Source: Flavobacterium cupriresistens | Lineage (GTDB): Bacteria; Bacteroidota; Bacteroidia; Flavobacteriales; Flavobacteriaceae | Direction of reading: 5' to 3' | DNA length: 64,000 bases | NCBI RefSeq assembly: GCF_020911925.1 | Contig: NZ_CP087134.1 | Location: forward strand, 806,001 to 870,000 | Shown: in pieces, positions 47,302 through 56,279 of the stretch | How positions within the stretch are numbered: the first letter of the stretch is position 1 | Layout: the number at the start of each line of letters is the position of its first letter | Notes under the pieces: generated by a model | What the model was told of the DNA's origin: nothing | What the model saw: only the letters and a program-made list of their open reading frames with translations | Database searches by the model: none | Program-made: the position numbers and the translations under genes

Positions 47302-48108
47302 TTAAAGACCCATACTTTTGTAGAAATTTGTATACGCATCAGCGAATGCATCTTTCGTGGCGAAAGGTAAAAAAGGTTTTCCTGAAGATTCTATAAATTT
47401 TGTTAAACTTGAAGATACGTTCGGTGATGCAATAATGACAGCATCAGAATGCAATATACTGGCCTTTAAAATATTCTCATAATTTGGTGTTTCTAAATCA
47501 GCTACTGATTCGTGTGGCACACCATCAAATTTCACCTTGTTAATCATTTCCAAATCTAAATTTTCATCAAATGACTGTCCGTAAACAGAAGTCACGATTT
47601 TAGTTTCAGAAAACAATGCTTCATTTTTGTAATAATGTTTCATATAAATTGGAAGCATAGCGGCTAACCAACCATGAACATGAATAATATCAGGAACCCA
47701 ATTGAGTTTTTTTACGGTTTCTACAACTCCTTTGGCAAAAAAGATCGCTCTCTCATCATTATCAGGATACAAAACCCCTTCTTCGTCAGCAAAAGTTGCT
47801 TTACGTTTAAAATACTCATCATTATCTATAAAATAGACCTGAATTCTTTCTTTAGGAATTGAGGCAACTTTAATAATCAATGGCATATCCAAATCATTCA
47901 CTACCAAATTCATTCCTGAAAGTCTAATTACTTCGTGTAACTGATGTCTTCTTTCGTTGATGTTTCCATATCTTGGCATGAAAATTCTTATCTGACCGCC
48001 TTGATCATTAATCATTTTCGGCACGTCATAAGACATTAAAGAAACCTCATTTTCAGCCAAATAAGGCACGACTTCAGATGATACATATAATATCCTCTTA
48101 TCTTTCAT
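47302..48108 (-). CDS. Glycogen/starch synthase N-terminal domain-only protein
   Basis: A 268-aa protein matching the first half of GT5 glycogen synthases. RILYVSSEVVPY is the N-terminal motif, although the usual KxGGL loop is replaced by AENEVSL. DIIHVHGWLAAMLP is the conserved central motif. The C-terminal GT-B domain that binds ADP-glucose, normally another 200 residues, is missing, and the ending (NFYKSMGL) shows no frameshift. The substitution of the catalytic-loop lysine also argues against normal synthase activity. It is first in the operon with DUF4270 and glmS, diverging from panC. A sensor or scaffold role is possible; unproven. Confidence 0.82.
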   Translation of the reverse strand: MKDKRILYVSSEVVPYLAENEVSLMSYDVPKMINDQGGQIRIFMPRYGNINERRHQLHEVIRLSGMNLVVNDLDMPLIIKVASIPKERIQVYFIDNDEYFKRKATFADEEGVLYPDNDERAIFFAKGVVETVKKLNWVPDIIHVHGWLAAMLPIYMKHYYKNEALFSETKIVTSVYGQSFDENLDLEMINKVKFDGVPHESVADLETPNYENILKASILHSDAVIIASPNVSSSLTKFIESSGKPFLPFATKDAFADAYTNFYKSMGL

Positions 48109-48146
48109 AATAGTATTTTACTTAATTTTTGGTAATAAAAACGTTG

Positions 48147-48154
48147 CAAAATTA
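48147..48154 (-). promoter_or_regulatory. Candidate -7 box for the glycogen synthase-like/DUF4270/glmS operon
   Basis: TAATTTTG on the minus strand is 38 bases upstream of the ATG at 48108. A strict -33 TTG is not visible. Confidence 0.45.
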
Positions 48155-48185
48155 CAAAATTTTATGCAGTTATTAACTAATATAT

Positions 48186-48193
48186 TATGTTTG
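48186..48193 (+). promoter_or_regulatory. Candidate -7 box for panC overlapping an upstream ATG
   Basis: TATGTTTG matches TAnnTTTG and contains the ATG at 48187. If it is a promoter element the earlier ATG cannot be the start, which favours the ATG at 48217. Confidence 0.45.
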
Positions 48194-48216
48194 CACTAAA
48201 TTTTAATAATACCGAC

Positions 48217-49065
48217 ATGCATATTTTCTACGGTAAAGTAGCTTTGATAGCCTATTTAAAAACTATCAAAACCACAAATTCGACCATCGGATTTGTACCA
48301 ACAATGGGCGCTTTACACCAGGGGCATCTGGCTTTAATGCAGAGATCTCTTAAAGAAAACGACGATACTGTAGTTAGTATTTTTGTAAATCCAACTCAGT
48401 TTAACAATCCTGAAGACTTGGCAAAATATCCTAGAACTCTCGAAGAAGACGTCAAAAAAATGCGTGTTCTGAGCGACAAAATAATTCTATATGCTCCGTC
48501 TGTAGAGGATATTTATGAAGGTGAAACGGTTTCTCAGCATTTCGATTTCGACGGATTAGAAAATCAAATGGAAGGAAAATTCAGACCCGGACATTTTGAT
48601 GGAGTCGGAACAATTGTAAAACGCTTGTTCGAAATTGTAACCCCGACAAATGCTTATTTTGGAGAGAAAGATTTTCAGCAATTGCAAATCGTCAAAAAAA
48701 TGGCAGAAAAAAACAATATGCCGGTAAATGTTGTTGGCTGTCCTATTTTCAGAGAAGACAATCAACTTGCAATGAGCTCCCGAAATGAGCGTTTAACACC
48801 GGAAGAAAGAAAAGAAGCTGCCCTAATTTACAAAACTTTGACAGCAGCTAAAGAACTTTTTCAAACCAGCACTCCCGAAGAAACTATTGCCTTTGTTGAA
48901 GAATCTTTCCAAAACAATGAGCGGTTTACCTTAGAATATTTTGTTATTGCTGATGAAGCTACCTTATTACCTATCGACCACAGAAATAAAGACAAAAACT
49001 ACCGCGCGTTTATAGCGGTATTTGTTAATTCTATAAGACTGATTGACACCATTTCATTAAATTAA
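48217..49065 (+). CDS. panC: Pantothenate synthetase
   Basis: A 282-aa ATP-dependent ligase joining pantoate and beta-alanine. The motifs [51 protein letters not shown] and AMSSRNERL are all present. The frame extends 10 codons upstream to an ATG at 48187, but that codon lies in a probable -7 promoter box and the extension is not typical, so MHIFYGKV is preferred. It is followed by panD after 14 bases, giving the last two steps of pantothenate synthesis as one unit. It diverges from the glmS operon. Confidence 0.95.
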   Translation: MHIFYGKVALIAYLKTIKTTNSTIGFVPTMGALHQGHLALMQRSLKENDDTVVSIFVNPTQFNNPEDLAKYPRTLEEDVKKMRVLSDKIILYAPSVEDIYEGETVSQHFDFDGLENQMEGKFRPGHFDGVGTIVKRLFEIVTPTNAYFGEKDFQQLQIVKKMAEKNNMPVNVVGCPIFREDNQLAMSSRNERLTPEERKEAALIYKTLTAAKELFQTSTPEETIAFVEESFQNNERFTLEYFVIADEATLLPIDHRNKDKNYRAFIAVFVNSIRLIDTISLN

Positions 49066-49079
49066 ATTACCTTTGCACC

Positions 49080-49430
49080 ATGCAAATTCAAGTTATAAAA
49101 TCCAAAATTCACCGTGTGAAAGTAACGGGAGCCGATTTAAATTATATTGGCAGTATTACTATTGACGAAACACTACTGGAAGCTTCAAACATTATTGAAG
49201 GCGAAAAAGTAGCTATTGTAAATATCAATAATGGCGAACGCTTTGAAACTTATGCTATTAAAGGAGAACGAAATTCAGGTGATATTACCCTGAATGGTCC
49301 TGCAGCCAGAAAAGTTCAAAAAGACGATATCATCATCATCATATCTTATGCAACCCTGGAATTTGAAGAAGCTAAAACCTTCAAACCGTGGATCATTTTC
49401 CCTAATGAAAACGATAATTCGCTAACCTAA
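49080..49430 (+). CDS. panD: Aspartate 1-decarboxylase
   Basis: A 116-aa pyruvoyl-dependent enzyme producing beta-alanine from aspartate. The N-terminus [19 protein letters not shown] leads to Gly24-Ser25 in YIGSITID, the self-cleavage site that generates the pyruvoyl group. [18 protein letters not shown] residues ([11 protein letters not shown]) and NGPAARKVQ complete the active site. Its product is used directly by panC, its upstream partner. Confidence 0.95.
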   Translation: MQIQVIKSKIHRVKVTGADLNYIGSITIDETLLEASNIIEGEKVAIVNINNGERFETYAIKGERNSGDITLNGPAARKVQKDDIIIIISYATLEFEEAKTFKPWIIFPNENDNSLT

Positions 49431-49631
49431 GCTTTTCTTTTACACCGTATTTCTTCAGCATTTGATATTTTTTTTATCAGAGAGGAATTCTTTTACCCCT
49501 ATCCAAAGTAAATAGTAAGTGATAATTAAGGCATTACCGTTTTTAGAATTCCGAAATACTAAAAAAGCAAATAAAATGTTATATTGCTACACTATTTCAA
49601 TACTTTTTAATTCACTGAAATGCCCCAAATC

Positions 49632-50783
49632 ATGAAAAAAGTTTACCTACTACTTACTTTAATTTCAATTTCCGTTTTCTCTCAGAAAAAATTTGACAAC
49701 ATCAAATCGGAGAAACTGGGAGAAGAAAGAAGAATCACTATCGGACTTCCTGCCTCTTACGAAGCTAATCCCGAAAAAAAATACCCGGTTTTATACTTAT
49801 TAGACGGTGATTATTTATTTGATCCGTTCTCAGGAGCTGTAAATTATGGTGTTTATTGGGACGATTTACCCGAAATGATTATTATTGGTGTTCATCAAAA
49901 CAAAGATGGCGAACGCTACGACGATACTACTATTGATCAAAACACCGGATTGCCTTTTGAAAAGGGAGCTGATTTTTTTGAATTTATTGGCGCTGAATTA
50001 GTTCCTTATATTGAAAAAAAATACCGCACCTCTCCTTTCAGACTTATTGCCGGACATGATACAACAGCCAGTTTTATCAATTTTTATCTGTACAAAGAAC
50101 AACCTCTTTTTAATGCCTATATTTGTTTAAGTCCTGAACTTGCTCCTAAAATGGAAGTTCGAATTCCGGAACAACTAGCAAAACTAAAAACACCATTCTT
50201 TTACTATCTTTCGGTAGCCGACGGTGATATCAAAAAGATCAAAGAACCAATAGAGAAATTAGACAGCAACATTAAAATTGCCAATAATCCGTTGATAAAT
50301 TACAAATACGATCTTTTTAAAAATACCACTCATTACACCGAAGTTCTGCACTCTATACCAAGTGCATTATATCAAATTTTTGAAGCTTACAGACCGATAA
50401 ACTCAGACGAATACAACAATAAAATTGCAATTCTCGAAACTGGTTACGCGGATTACCTGGAAAACAAGTACAATGAAATGTCTAAAGTTTTAGGAGTCCA
50501 GATTCCGGTTAGAATGACCGACTTTAAAGTAATTGAGAACATTATATTAAAAAAGAATGCTTACGACGAATTAGGCAAAATGGCAGAAATCGGAAATGTC
50601 AATTATCCTAAAGCAATGTTGGGTGAATATGAGTTAGGATTGATGTACGAAAAAATGGGCGACCCGAAAAGAGCCTCTAAAAAATACCAAAATGCTTCCC
50701 AAATGGAGCCTATTGGAGATTTGAATAAGGATGTGATGTATGAGAAAATTGATGAAATGAATACGCTTTCAAAAAAACCATAA
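49632..50783 (+). CDS. Secreted esterase-family alpha/beta hydrolase with altered nucleophile elbow
   Basis: A 383-aa protein with a signal peptide (MKKVYLLLTLISISVFSQ); the ATG 4 codons earlier is less suitable. The fold resembles the esterase D/IroE family: KKYPVLYLLDGDYLF near residue 45 and a later KNTTHYTEVLHSIP with the His. The nucleophile elbow, normally GHSxGG, reads AGHDTTAS near residue 140, so Ser is replaced by Asp. The last ~100 residues look like a TPR-type helical region (ELGLMYEKMGDPKRASKKY). It may be a non-catalytic relative or use another nucleophile. It ends 3 bases before radA. Confidence 0.78.
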   Translation: MKKVYLLLTLISISVFSQKKFDNIKSEKLGEERRITIGLPASYEANPEKKYPVLYLLDGDYLFDPFSGAVNYGVYWDDLPEMIIIGVHQNKDGERYDDTTIDQNTGLPFEKGADFFEFIGAELVPYIEKKYRTSPFRLIAGHDTTASFINFYLYKEQPLFNAYICLSPELAPKMEVRIPEQLAKLKTPFFYYLSVADGDIKKIKEPIEKLDSNIKIANNPLINYKYDLFKNTTHYTEVLHSIPSALYQIFEAYRPINSDEYNNKIAILETGYADYLENKYNEMSKVLGVQIPVRMTDFKVIENIILKKNAYDELGKMAEIGNVNYPKAMLGEYELGLMYEKMGDPKRASKKYQNASQMEPIGDLNKDVMYEKIDEMNTLSKKP

Positions 50784-50786
50784 CTA

Positions 50787-52148
50787 ATGTCAAAAGTTAA
50801 AACTTCTTTTTTTTGCCAGAACTGCGGAACTCAATATGCCAAATGGCAAGGGCAATGTAATGCCTGCAAAGAATGGAATACTATAGCCGAGGAAATTATT
50901 CAAAAACAGGAAAAAGTAGCCTGGAAAAGCGAACCCACTCCAACAGGCAAAGCGCCGCGTCCGTTAAAAATTAATGAAATTGATTCGGCTCAGGAGATTC
51001 GAATGAATACGACCGACGGAGAACTTAACCGTGTTCTTGGTGGCGGTCTTGTTCCTGGTTCTTTAACCCTTTTAGGAGGAGAGCCTGGGATTGGAAAGAG
51101 TACGCTTTTACTTCAGATCTCCCTAAAATTACCTTATAAAACACTCTATGTTTCGGGCGAAGAAAGCCAGAAACAAATAAAAATGCGTGCCGAAAGAATC
51201 ACGCCGGATAGTGACAACTGTTATATATTGACCGAGACCAAAACGCAGAACATCTTCAAACAGATCGAAGCGATGGCACCTGAAATTGTTATTATTGACT
51301 CGATTCAGACTTTACATACGGATTATATCGAATCAACTGCCGGAAGTATCTCTCAGATTAGAGAAACCACTGCCGAACTGATCAAGTTTGCCAAAGAAAC
51401 CAACATTCCGGTTATTCTAATTGGACATATTACGAAAGACGGAAACATTGCCGGTCCAAAAATTCTGGAGCATATGGTCGATACCGTTTTACAATTTGAA
51501 GGCGACCGAAATCATGTGTATCGAATTTTACGTTCGTTAAAAAACCGTTTCGGATCAACAGCCGAACTGGGAATTTACGAAATGTTAGGAAGTGGTTTAC
51601 GCGAAGTAAGCAATCCGTCTGAAATATTGATTTCACATAAAGACGAAGAATTATCAGGAACTGCGATTGCCAGTACTCTTGAAGGCATGCGCCCGTTGAT
51701 GATCGAAATACAATCGCTTGTAAGTACGGCAGTTTACGGAACTCCACAACGAAGCACAACAGGTTATAACGCCAAAAGATTAAACATGATTCTGGCCGTT
51801 TTAGAAAAAAGAGCCGGATTTCGTTTAGGTGCTAAAGACGTTTTCCTCAATGTAACGGGAGGAATTTCTGTAGATGATCCCGCGATTGACTTAGCGGTCG
51901 TTGCAGCCATCTTATCTTCAAACGAAGATATTCCGGTAACAAAAGGATTTTGCTTTGCAGGTGAAGTTGGCTTATCTGGAGAAATTCGTCCGGTAAATCG
52001 GGTAGATCAAAGAATTCAGGAGGCTGAAAAATTAGGCTTCAATACTATCTTTGTTTCCAAATACAATAAAATTGCCTTAAAAAACACAGGAATCAAAATT
52101 GAACTCGTGGCTAAAATTGAAGATGTAGCCAGTATTCTTTTTGGTTAA
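50787..52148 (+). CDS. radA: DNA repair protein RadA
   Basis: A 453-aa RecA-like ATPase promoting branch migration in recombination. The N-terminal C4 zinc finger is CQNCGTQYAKWQGQCNAC. Walker A is GGEPGIGKST near residue 95, and Walker B lies in VIIDSIQT. The RadA-specific KNRFGS motif occurs near residue 253. The C-terminal Lon-protease-like domain carries NVTGGISVDDPAIDLAV and GEVGLSGEIRPV. Length is typical. It follows the esterase-like gene by 3 bases and precedes the transglycosylase gene by 19. Confidence 0.97.
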   Translation: MSKVKTSFFCQNCGTQYAKWQGQCNACKEWNTIAEEIIQKQEKVAWKSEPTPTGKAPRPLKINEIDSAQEIRMNTTDGELNRVLGGGLVPGSLTLLGGEPGIGKSTLLLQISLKLPYKTLYVSGEESQKQIKMRAERITPDSDNCYILTETKTQNIFKQIEAMAPEIVIIDSIQTLHTDYIESTAGSISQIRETTAELIKFAKETNIPVILIGHITKDGNIAGPKILEHMVDTVLQFEGDRNHVYRILRSLKNRFGSTAELGIYEMLGSGLREVSNPSEILISHKDEELSGTAIASTLEGMRPLMIEIQSLVSTAVYGTPQRSTTGYNAKRLNMILAVLEKRAGFRLGAKDVFLNVTGGISVDDPAIDLAVVAAILSSNEDIPVTKGFCFAGEVGLSGEIRPVNRVDQRIQEAEKLGFNTIFVSKYNKIALKNTGIKIELVAKIEDVASILFG

Positions 52149-52167
52149 TTTTCTATAAACCTACTTT

Positions 52168-54132
52168 ATGAAATTTCCAAAACAAAAAACAAAAAAAGCA
52201 CTCTTAATACTAGCCCTGGTATTAGCAGTGCTTTTTTTAGGATTTTACTTTTTCCGTGATTCGCTTTTAAAACAAGCCATTGCAAAAGTAACCCTCAAAA
52301 TGAATGTGGAATACAACAGTACTTTTTCTGTAAAATCCGCTTCTTTTGAAGGTTTATCCGGTATTAAATTAACGGATGTGATTCTGGCTCCAAAAAATGC
52401 GGACACTCTTTTTCATATTCAAAAAATAGAAACCAGCGTTAGCTTGTCTAATTTATTAATTGGTGACGTTCAGGTTGGCACTTTAAAAATAGATAACGGA
52501 TACATTCAATTGGTCAAAAAAGGAAAAATCCGCAATTTTGATGCGTTTCTTAAAAAAGACCCTTCCGACACCGATAAAAACGAAAAACGCAAGTATGCTA
52601 CTTTTGCTTATCGTATTATCTCCAAATTGCTGAATTTGGTTCCTACGGATATGAAATTGGAAAACCTGATTTTTAAAATTGACGACAATGGCAAAAAAAC
52701 GTCTGTTGCCATAAATAAACTCGTTTTAAACAACAAACAACTCGAAACCAATCTTCATGTACAAAGCAAGGATTTTGACCAGCGTTGGAACATAAAAGGA
52801 TTTGCTGATCCCAGAAACAAAAAAGCAGACATTCGTTTTTTCAATTTAGACACCGGCGCTATAAAAGTTCCGTATTTGGATGAACGTTATAATCTAAAAG
52901 CGAGTTTTGATTCTATACGTCTGAATGTAGAAAACATTGAGAAAAGCGGAAGTGAATTGCACATTGACGGTTACACTTCGATTTCAAATCTAAAAATAAA
53001 TCACCCTAAAATCGCCAGCAAGAACGTAGTGATTAAAAATGCGCGTTTTGACTATCGTTTCTTATTGGGTAACGATTTTATCTCGATCGACAGTACTTCG
53101 ACCATGCAGTTGAACAAAATAAAAGTGCGTCCTTATGTTTCTTATAATACAGAATCAGATACCATCTACACCTTAAAAGTTGCTATTCCGAAAATGAAAG
53201 CGCAGGATTTTATTGTCTCGCTTCCCGATGGATTGTTTACTCATTTTCAGGGAATGGAAGCAACAGGGAATTTTGATTACAAACTAGATTTCAAATTCAA
53301 CAAAAACAAACCGAACACCTTGGTTTTTGACAGCAAACTAAACAAAGAAGACTTAAGAATCACAAAATACGGGGAAGCTGATTTAAATAAATTAAATGGT
53401 GAATTTGTATATCGCGCTATTATTCAAAATGTAATGCAGCGTCCGGTTTTAGTTGGAAATGCAAATCCAAATTACACGCCTTTAGACCAGATTTCGCCTT
53501 ATTTAAGAAAATGTGTTTTAACGACGGAAGATCCTTCGTTCTTTTCGCATCGTGGTTTTATCAATGAAGCCTTTAAACAATCGATTCTAAAAAACATCCG
53601 AACCAAAAAATTCTCTCGCGGCGCCAGCACCATCAGCATGCAGTTGATTAAAAATGTCTTTTTGACGCGTGAAAAAACCCTTTCGCGTAAACTTGAAGAA
53701 ATTTTATTGGTTTATATTTTAGAAAATAATCGCATCGCAAGCAAAGAAAGAATGCTCGAAGTGTATTTCAACATTATCGAATGGGGACCTAACGTATACG
53801 GAATTGGAGAGGCGAGTCATTTTTATTTCCAAAAAAGCCCGTCGGCTTTAAATGTTGATGAATGTTTGTATTTAGCGACGATTATTCCTAAACCACGAAA
53901 ATTCATGTACCAGTTTAATGATCAGGGTAATTTGAAAGACTACGCCATAAAGAATCAGAAATTCTTACGGAATTTGATGTTTCGCAGGGGTCTTTTAATT
54001 CCTGAAGATACTATTGGACAATTACCGGTTTATATATCCGGAAATGCCCGTTCGTTATTGCGAATTAAAGCGCCGGATTCAACAGCGGTTCCTGTTGATT
54101 CTTTATCAGTAGATGATGAATTTGATCTTTAA
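52168..54132 (+). CDS. GT51 peptidoglycan transglycosylase with AsmA-like N-terminal region
   Basis: A 654-aa inner membrane protein. One membrane segment (about 10-28) is followed by ~400 periplasmic residues of repetitive beta character resembling AsmA-type domains (SFEGLSGIKLTDVIL, IQKIETSVSLSNLL). The GT51 domain occupies about 440-610: TTEDPSFFSHRGF contains the catalytic Glu, then RGASTISMQLIKNVFL, RKLEEILLVYILE and EVYFNIIEWGPNVYGI. No transpeptidase domain is present, so it would polymerise lipid II without cross-linking. The AsmA-like part could mediate lipid or outer membrane contacts; that is inference. Last gene of the panC-radA stretch. Confidence 0.88.
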   Translation: MKFPKQKTKKALLILALVLAVLFLGFYFFRDSLLKQAIAKVTLKMNVEYNSTFSVKSASFEGLSGIKLTDVILAPKNADTLFHIQKIETSVSLSNLLIGDVQVGTLKIDNGYIQLVKKGKIRNFDAFLKKDPSDTDKNEKRKYATFAYRIISKLLNLVPTDMKLENLIFKIDDNGKKTSVAINKLVLNNKQLETNLHVQSKDFDQRWNIKGFADPRNKKADIRFFNLDTGAIKVPYLDERYNLKASFDSIRLNVENIEKSGSELHIDGYTSISNLKINHPKIASKNVVIKNARFDYRFLLGNDFISIDSTSTMQLNKIKVRPYVSYNTESDTIYTLKVAIPKMKAQDFIVSLPDGLFTHFQGMEATGNFDYKLDFKFNKNKPNTLVFDSKLNKEDLRITKYGEADLNKLNGEFVYRAIIQNVMQRPVLVGNANPNYTPLDQISPYLRKCVLTTEDPSFFSHRGFINEAFKQSILKNIRTKKFSRGASTISMQLIKNVFLTREKTLSRKLEEILLVYILENNRIASKERMLEVYFNIIEWGPNVYGIGEASHFYFQKSPSALNVDECLYLATIIPKPRKFMYQFNDQGNLKDYAIKNQKFLRNLMFRRGLLIPEDTIGQLPVYISGNARSLLRIKAPDSTAVPVDSLSVDDEFDL

Positions 54133-54148
54133 AAATTATAAAAATAAA

Positions 54149-54190
54149 TTAAACCCGACAGGTTTTTGAAACCTGTCAGGTTTAGTTTTA
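54149..54190. terminator. Terminator between the transglycosylase and aldo/keto reductase genes
   Basis: aaacccgacaggtttt and aaacctgtcaggttt form a stem with one mismatch, followed by tagtttta. It can serve both converging genes. Confidence 0.7.
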
Positions 54191-54192
54191 TA

Positions 54193-55230
54193 TTAGGGTG
54201 CCGGATCGGGAATTATTGCCTGAACTTCGTTTATTTCCGTAATGATTTCTTTGGAAAGCACCACATCAATTGTATCGATGTTTTCTTTTAATTGTTCCAA
54301 AGTTGTAGCTCCAATAATGGCACTGGTCAAAAATGGCTGTTGTAACACAAATCCCATTGCCAATTGAGTCAGAGTCAAACCATGCTTGTATGCAATTTCC
54401 TGATACAAACGGGTAGCCTGTGTACATTGCTCACTGTTATAGCGCGTGTATTGCGGGAAAAGTTTGATTCTTGCATTTGGATGTTCTTCTCCGCTTAAAA
54501 ATTTACCGGTCAATACGCCAAACGCTAAAGGAGAGTAAGCCAACAAACCGATATTTTCATATTTTGAAACTTCAGCAGAACCTACCTCAAAAAGACGATT
54601 CAATAAAGAATACGGATTTTGAACGGTTTTGATTCTTGGCAGATTGTTGTATTTACTTTCTTCCAGCAAACGCATCATTCCCCACGCATTTTCATTAGAA
54701 ACTCCAATATGTTTTATTTTTCCCTCTTTGATTAATACATCAAAAGTCTCCAGAATTTCTCTGAAGTTATCTTCCCAAACATCATCATGACCGTTAAAAG
54801 CACGTTGTCCAAAATAATTGGTTTTTCTTTCCGGCCAATGCATTTGGTACAAATCGATATAGTCGGTCTGAAGGCGTTTTAAACTGTTTTCTACCGCATA
54901 TTTAATACTTGCAGGCGAGAAATCTAATTGATCTCTCATATAGGTGAAACCCGGATTTGGACCTGCAATTTTGCTAGCCAAAACTACTTTATCACGATTA
55001 CCTGATTTTTTAAACCAGGAACCAATGACTTTTTCGGTACTTCCATAAGTCTCCTGACGTGCCGGAACCGAATACATTTCGGCAGTATCAAAAAAATTCA
55101 CTCCTCTTTCGAGTGCGTAGTCCATTTGAGCATGTCCCTCGGCTTCTGTATTTTGCTGACCAAAAGTCATTGTGCCAAGATTTATTTTACTAACTTTTAT
55201 ATCGGTGTGCGGTAACGTTGTGTATTTCAT
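54193..55230 (-). CDS. Aldo/keto reductase
   Basis: A 345-aa NADPH-dependent oxidoreductase with a TIM-barrel fold. The catalytic tetrad is visible: Asp and Tyr in FFDTAEMYS, Lys in VVLASKIAG and His in LYQMHWPER. The C-terminal GATTLEQLKENID binds the cofactor. It resembles the Tas-type subgroup. The frame extends 37 codons upstream, but that stretch is made of the ctaagttactaag-type intergenic repeat, so MKYTTLPHTDIKV is chosen. A -7 box (55310-55303) lies about 70 bases upstream. Confidence 0.92.
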   Translation of the reverse strand: MKYTTLPHTDIKVSKINLGTMTFGQQNTEAEGHAQMDYALERGVNFFDTAEMYSVPARQETYGSTEKVIGSWFKKSGNRDKVVLASKIAGPNPGFTYMRDQLDFSPASIKYAVENSLKRLQTDYIDLYQMHWPERKTNYFGQRAFNGHDDVWEDNFREILETFDVLIKEGKIKHIGVSNENAWGMMRLLEESKYNNLPRIKTVQNPYSLLNRLFEVGSAEVSKYENIGLLAYSPLAFGVLTGKFLSGEEHPNARIKLFPQYTRYNSEQCTQATRLYQEIAYKHGLTLTQLAMGFVLQQPFLTSAIIGATTLEQLKENIDTIDVVLSKEIITEINEVQAIIPDPAP

Positions 55231-55425
55231 TTTTTTTTCTTGAGGTTCTAAGTTACTAAGTTTCTGAGGCTCTGAGATTGCCTGTTCTGAATTATAAGAC
55301 TTCAAATATACAAAGGGAATTAGCAATGGGGAGTAGGACAAAAGTTAAAAAAAAGTTACACTTTTTTTTAAAGGTACTGAGGTGCTGAGTTACTAAGGTG
55401 CTGAGTTTTTTTACTTGAAACGATA
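55231..55425. repeat. Intergenic ctgaggtgctgag repeats
   Basis: Sequences such as ctaagttactaagtttctgag (about 55247) and gtgctgagttactaaggtg (about 55382) are variants of a dispersed intergenic repeat. The related minus-strand form cttagagtctcagc recurs at 55467, 55857 and 56244. No gene is visible. Confidence 0.6.
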
Positions 55426-55503
55426 AAAGGCTCAAGATTTCACCTTGAGCCTTTTTGATATAAATCTTAGAGTCTCAGCGACTCAGAACCTTAGCAACTT
55501 AAC
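55425..55503. repeat. 3'-flank module copy 1 with terminator
   Basis: A 12-bp perfect stem (AAAAGGCTCAAG / CTTGAGCCTTTT, 55425-55436 with 55444-55455) is followed by tcttagagtctcagcgactcagaacc. The same ~78-base module recurs at 55816-55893 and 56202-56279, each time abutting the 3' end of a minus-strand gene. Confidence 0.8.
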
Positions 55504-55751
55504 ACAATATCCCAATCTTCCATTTCTTTTGACAAATTTTCTTTTGAGACTATTCGATTATATTTGACATCATCTAGTCCTTCTTCGACTTTATTATGGT
55601 ATTCAGATAATGATACAGGGTATCCTTTTGCGTCACACGAAACTACTTCATTTAAATAATTATCAAAAACAGAAGATACAATTTGCAGCACTCTTTCATC
55701 TGCCAAATCCAACTGAAGTCTTATCTTATCTTTTAATTCCGGAAGTCCCAT
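55491..55751 (-). CDS. Antitoxin-like small protein (copy 1)
   Basis: An 86-aa protein with an acidic C-terminus. Its plan, an N-terminal helix (ELKDKIRLQLDLADERVLQ) and a C-terminal YNRIVSKENLSKEMEDWD, resembles addiction-module antitoxins whose tail (GRFxSxEExxKxxDEW) wraps a RelE/ParE-type toxin. No toxin gene is present next to it, so it would be an orphan antitoxin or a regulator. Its last three residues (LSC) are encoded by the flanking repeat. A second, broken copy lies 386-391 bases away on the same strand. Confidence 0.7.
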   Translation of the reverse strand: MGLPELKDKIRLQLDLADERVLQIVSSVFDNYLNEVVSCDAKGYPVSLSEYHNKVEEGLDDVKYNRIVSKENLSKEMEDWDIVLSC

Positions 55752-55815
55752 AATTTTAGGTTTTAAAAAATCAAAGTTACGAAAAACCAGAGCTTTAAGT
55801 TTTCACTGAAACAAC

Positions 55816-55893
55816 AAAAGGTCCAAGGAAAATCCTTGAGCCTTTTGCATATAAATCTTAGAGTCTCAGCAACTCAGAACCTTAGCAACTTAA
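55816..55893. repeat. 3'-flank module copy 2 with terminator
   Basis: AAAAGGTCCAAGG pairs with CCTTGAGCCTTTT with one mismatch, followed by tcttagagtctcagcaactcag. It repeats the module at 55425-55503. Confidence 0.75.
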
Positions 55894-56137
55894 CACATTA
55901 TCCCAATCTTCCATTTCTTTTGACAAATTTTCTTTTGAGACTATTCGATTATATTTGACATCACCTAGTCCTTCTTCGACTTTATTATGATATTCAGATA
56001 ATGATATAGGATTCCCTTTTGCATCATACGAAACAACTTCGTTTAAATAATTATCAAAAACAGAAGATACAATTCGCAACACTCTTTCATCTGCTAAATC
56101 CAGCTGAAGTCTTATCTTTTAATTCCGGAAGTCCCAT
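55882..56137 (-). pseudogene. Antitoxin-like gene copy 2, broken by a 5-bp deletion
   Basis: Nearly identical to the 55491-55751 gene. Where copy 1 reads cttatcttatctttt, copy 2 reads cttatctttt, a loss of one 5-base direct repeat that shifts the frame near codon 10. The original start (MGLPELK equivalent, ATG at 56137) is still there but is out of frame with the rest. Reading could restart at a GTG at 56082, giving 66 residues without the N-terminal helix. Most likely a pseudogene by slippage after tandem duplication. Confidence 0.85.
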
Positions 56138-56201
56138 AGTTTTAGGTTTTTAAAAATCAAAGTTACTAAAAACCAGAGCTATAAGTTTTCACTGAAATAA
56201 C

Positions 56202-56279
56202 AAAAGGCCCAAGGAAAATCCTTGAGCCTTTTGTCTATAAATCTTAGAGTCTCAGCAACTCAGAACCTTAGCAACTTAA
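56202..56279. repeat. 3'-flank module copy 3 with terminator
   Basis: AAAAGGCCCAAGG pairs with CCTTGAGCCTTTT with one mismatch; the module then abuts the stop codon of the OmpA-like gene. Upstream sequence matches that before copy 2, which sets the duplicated unit at about 390 bases. Confidence 0.75.
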
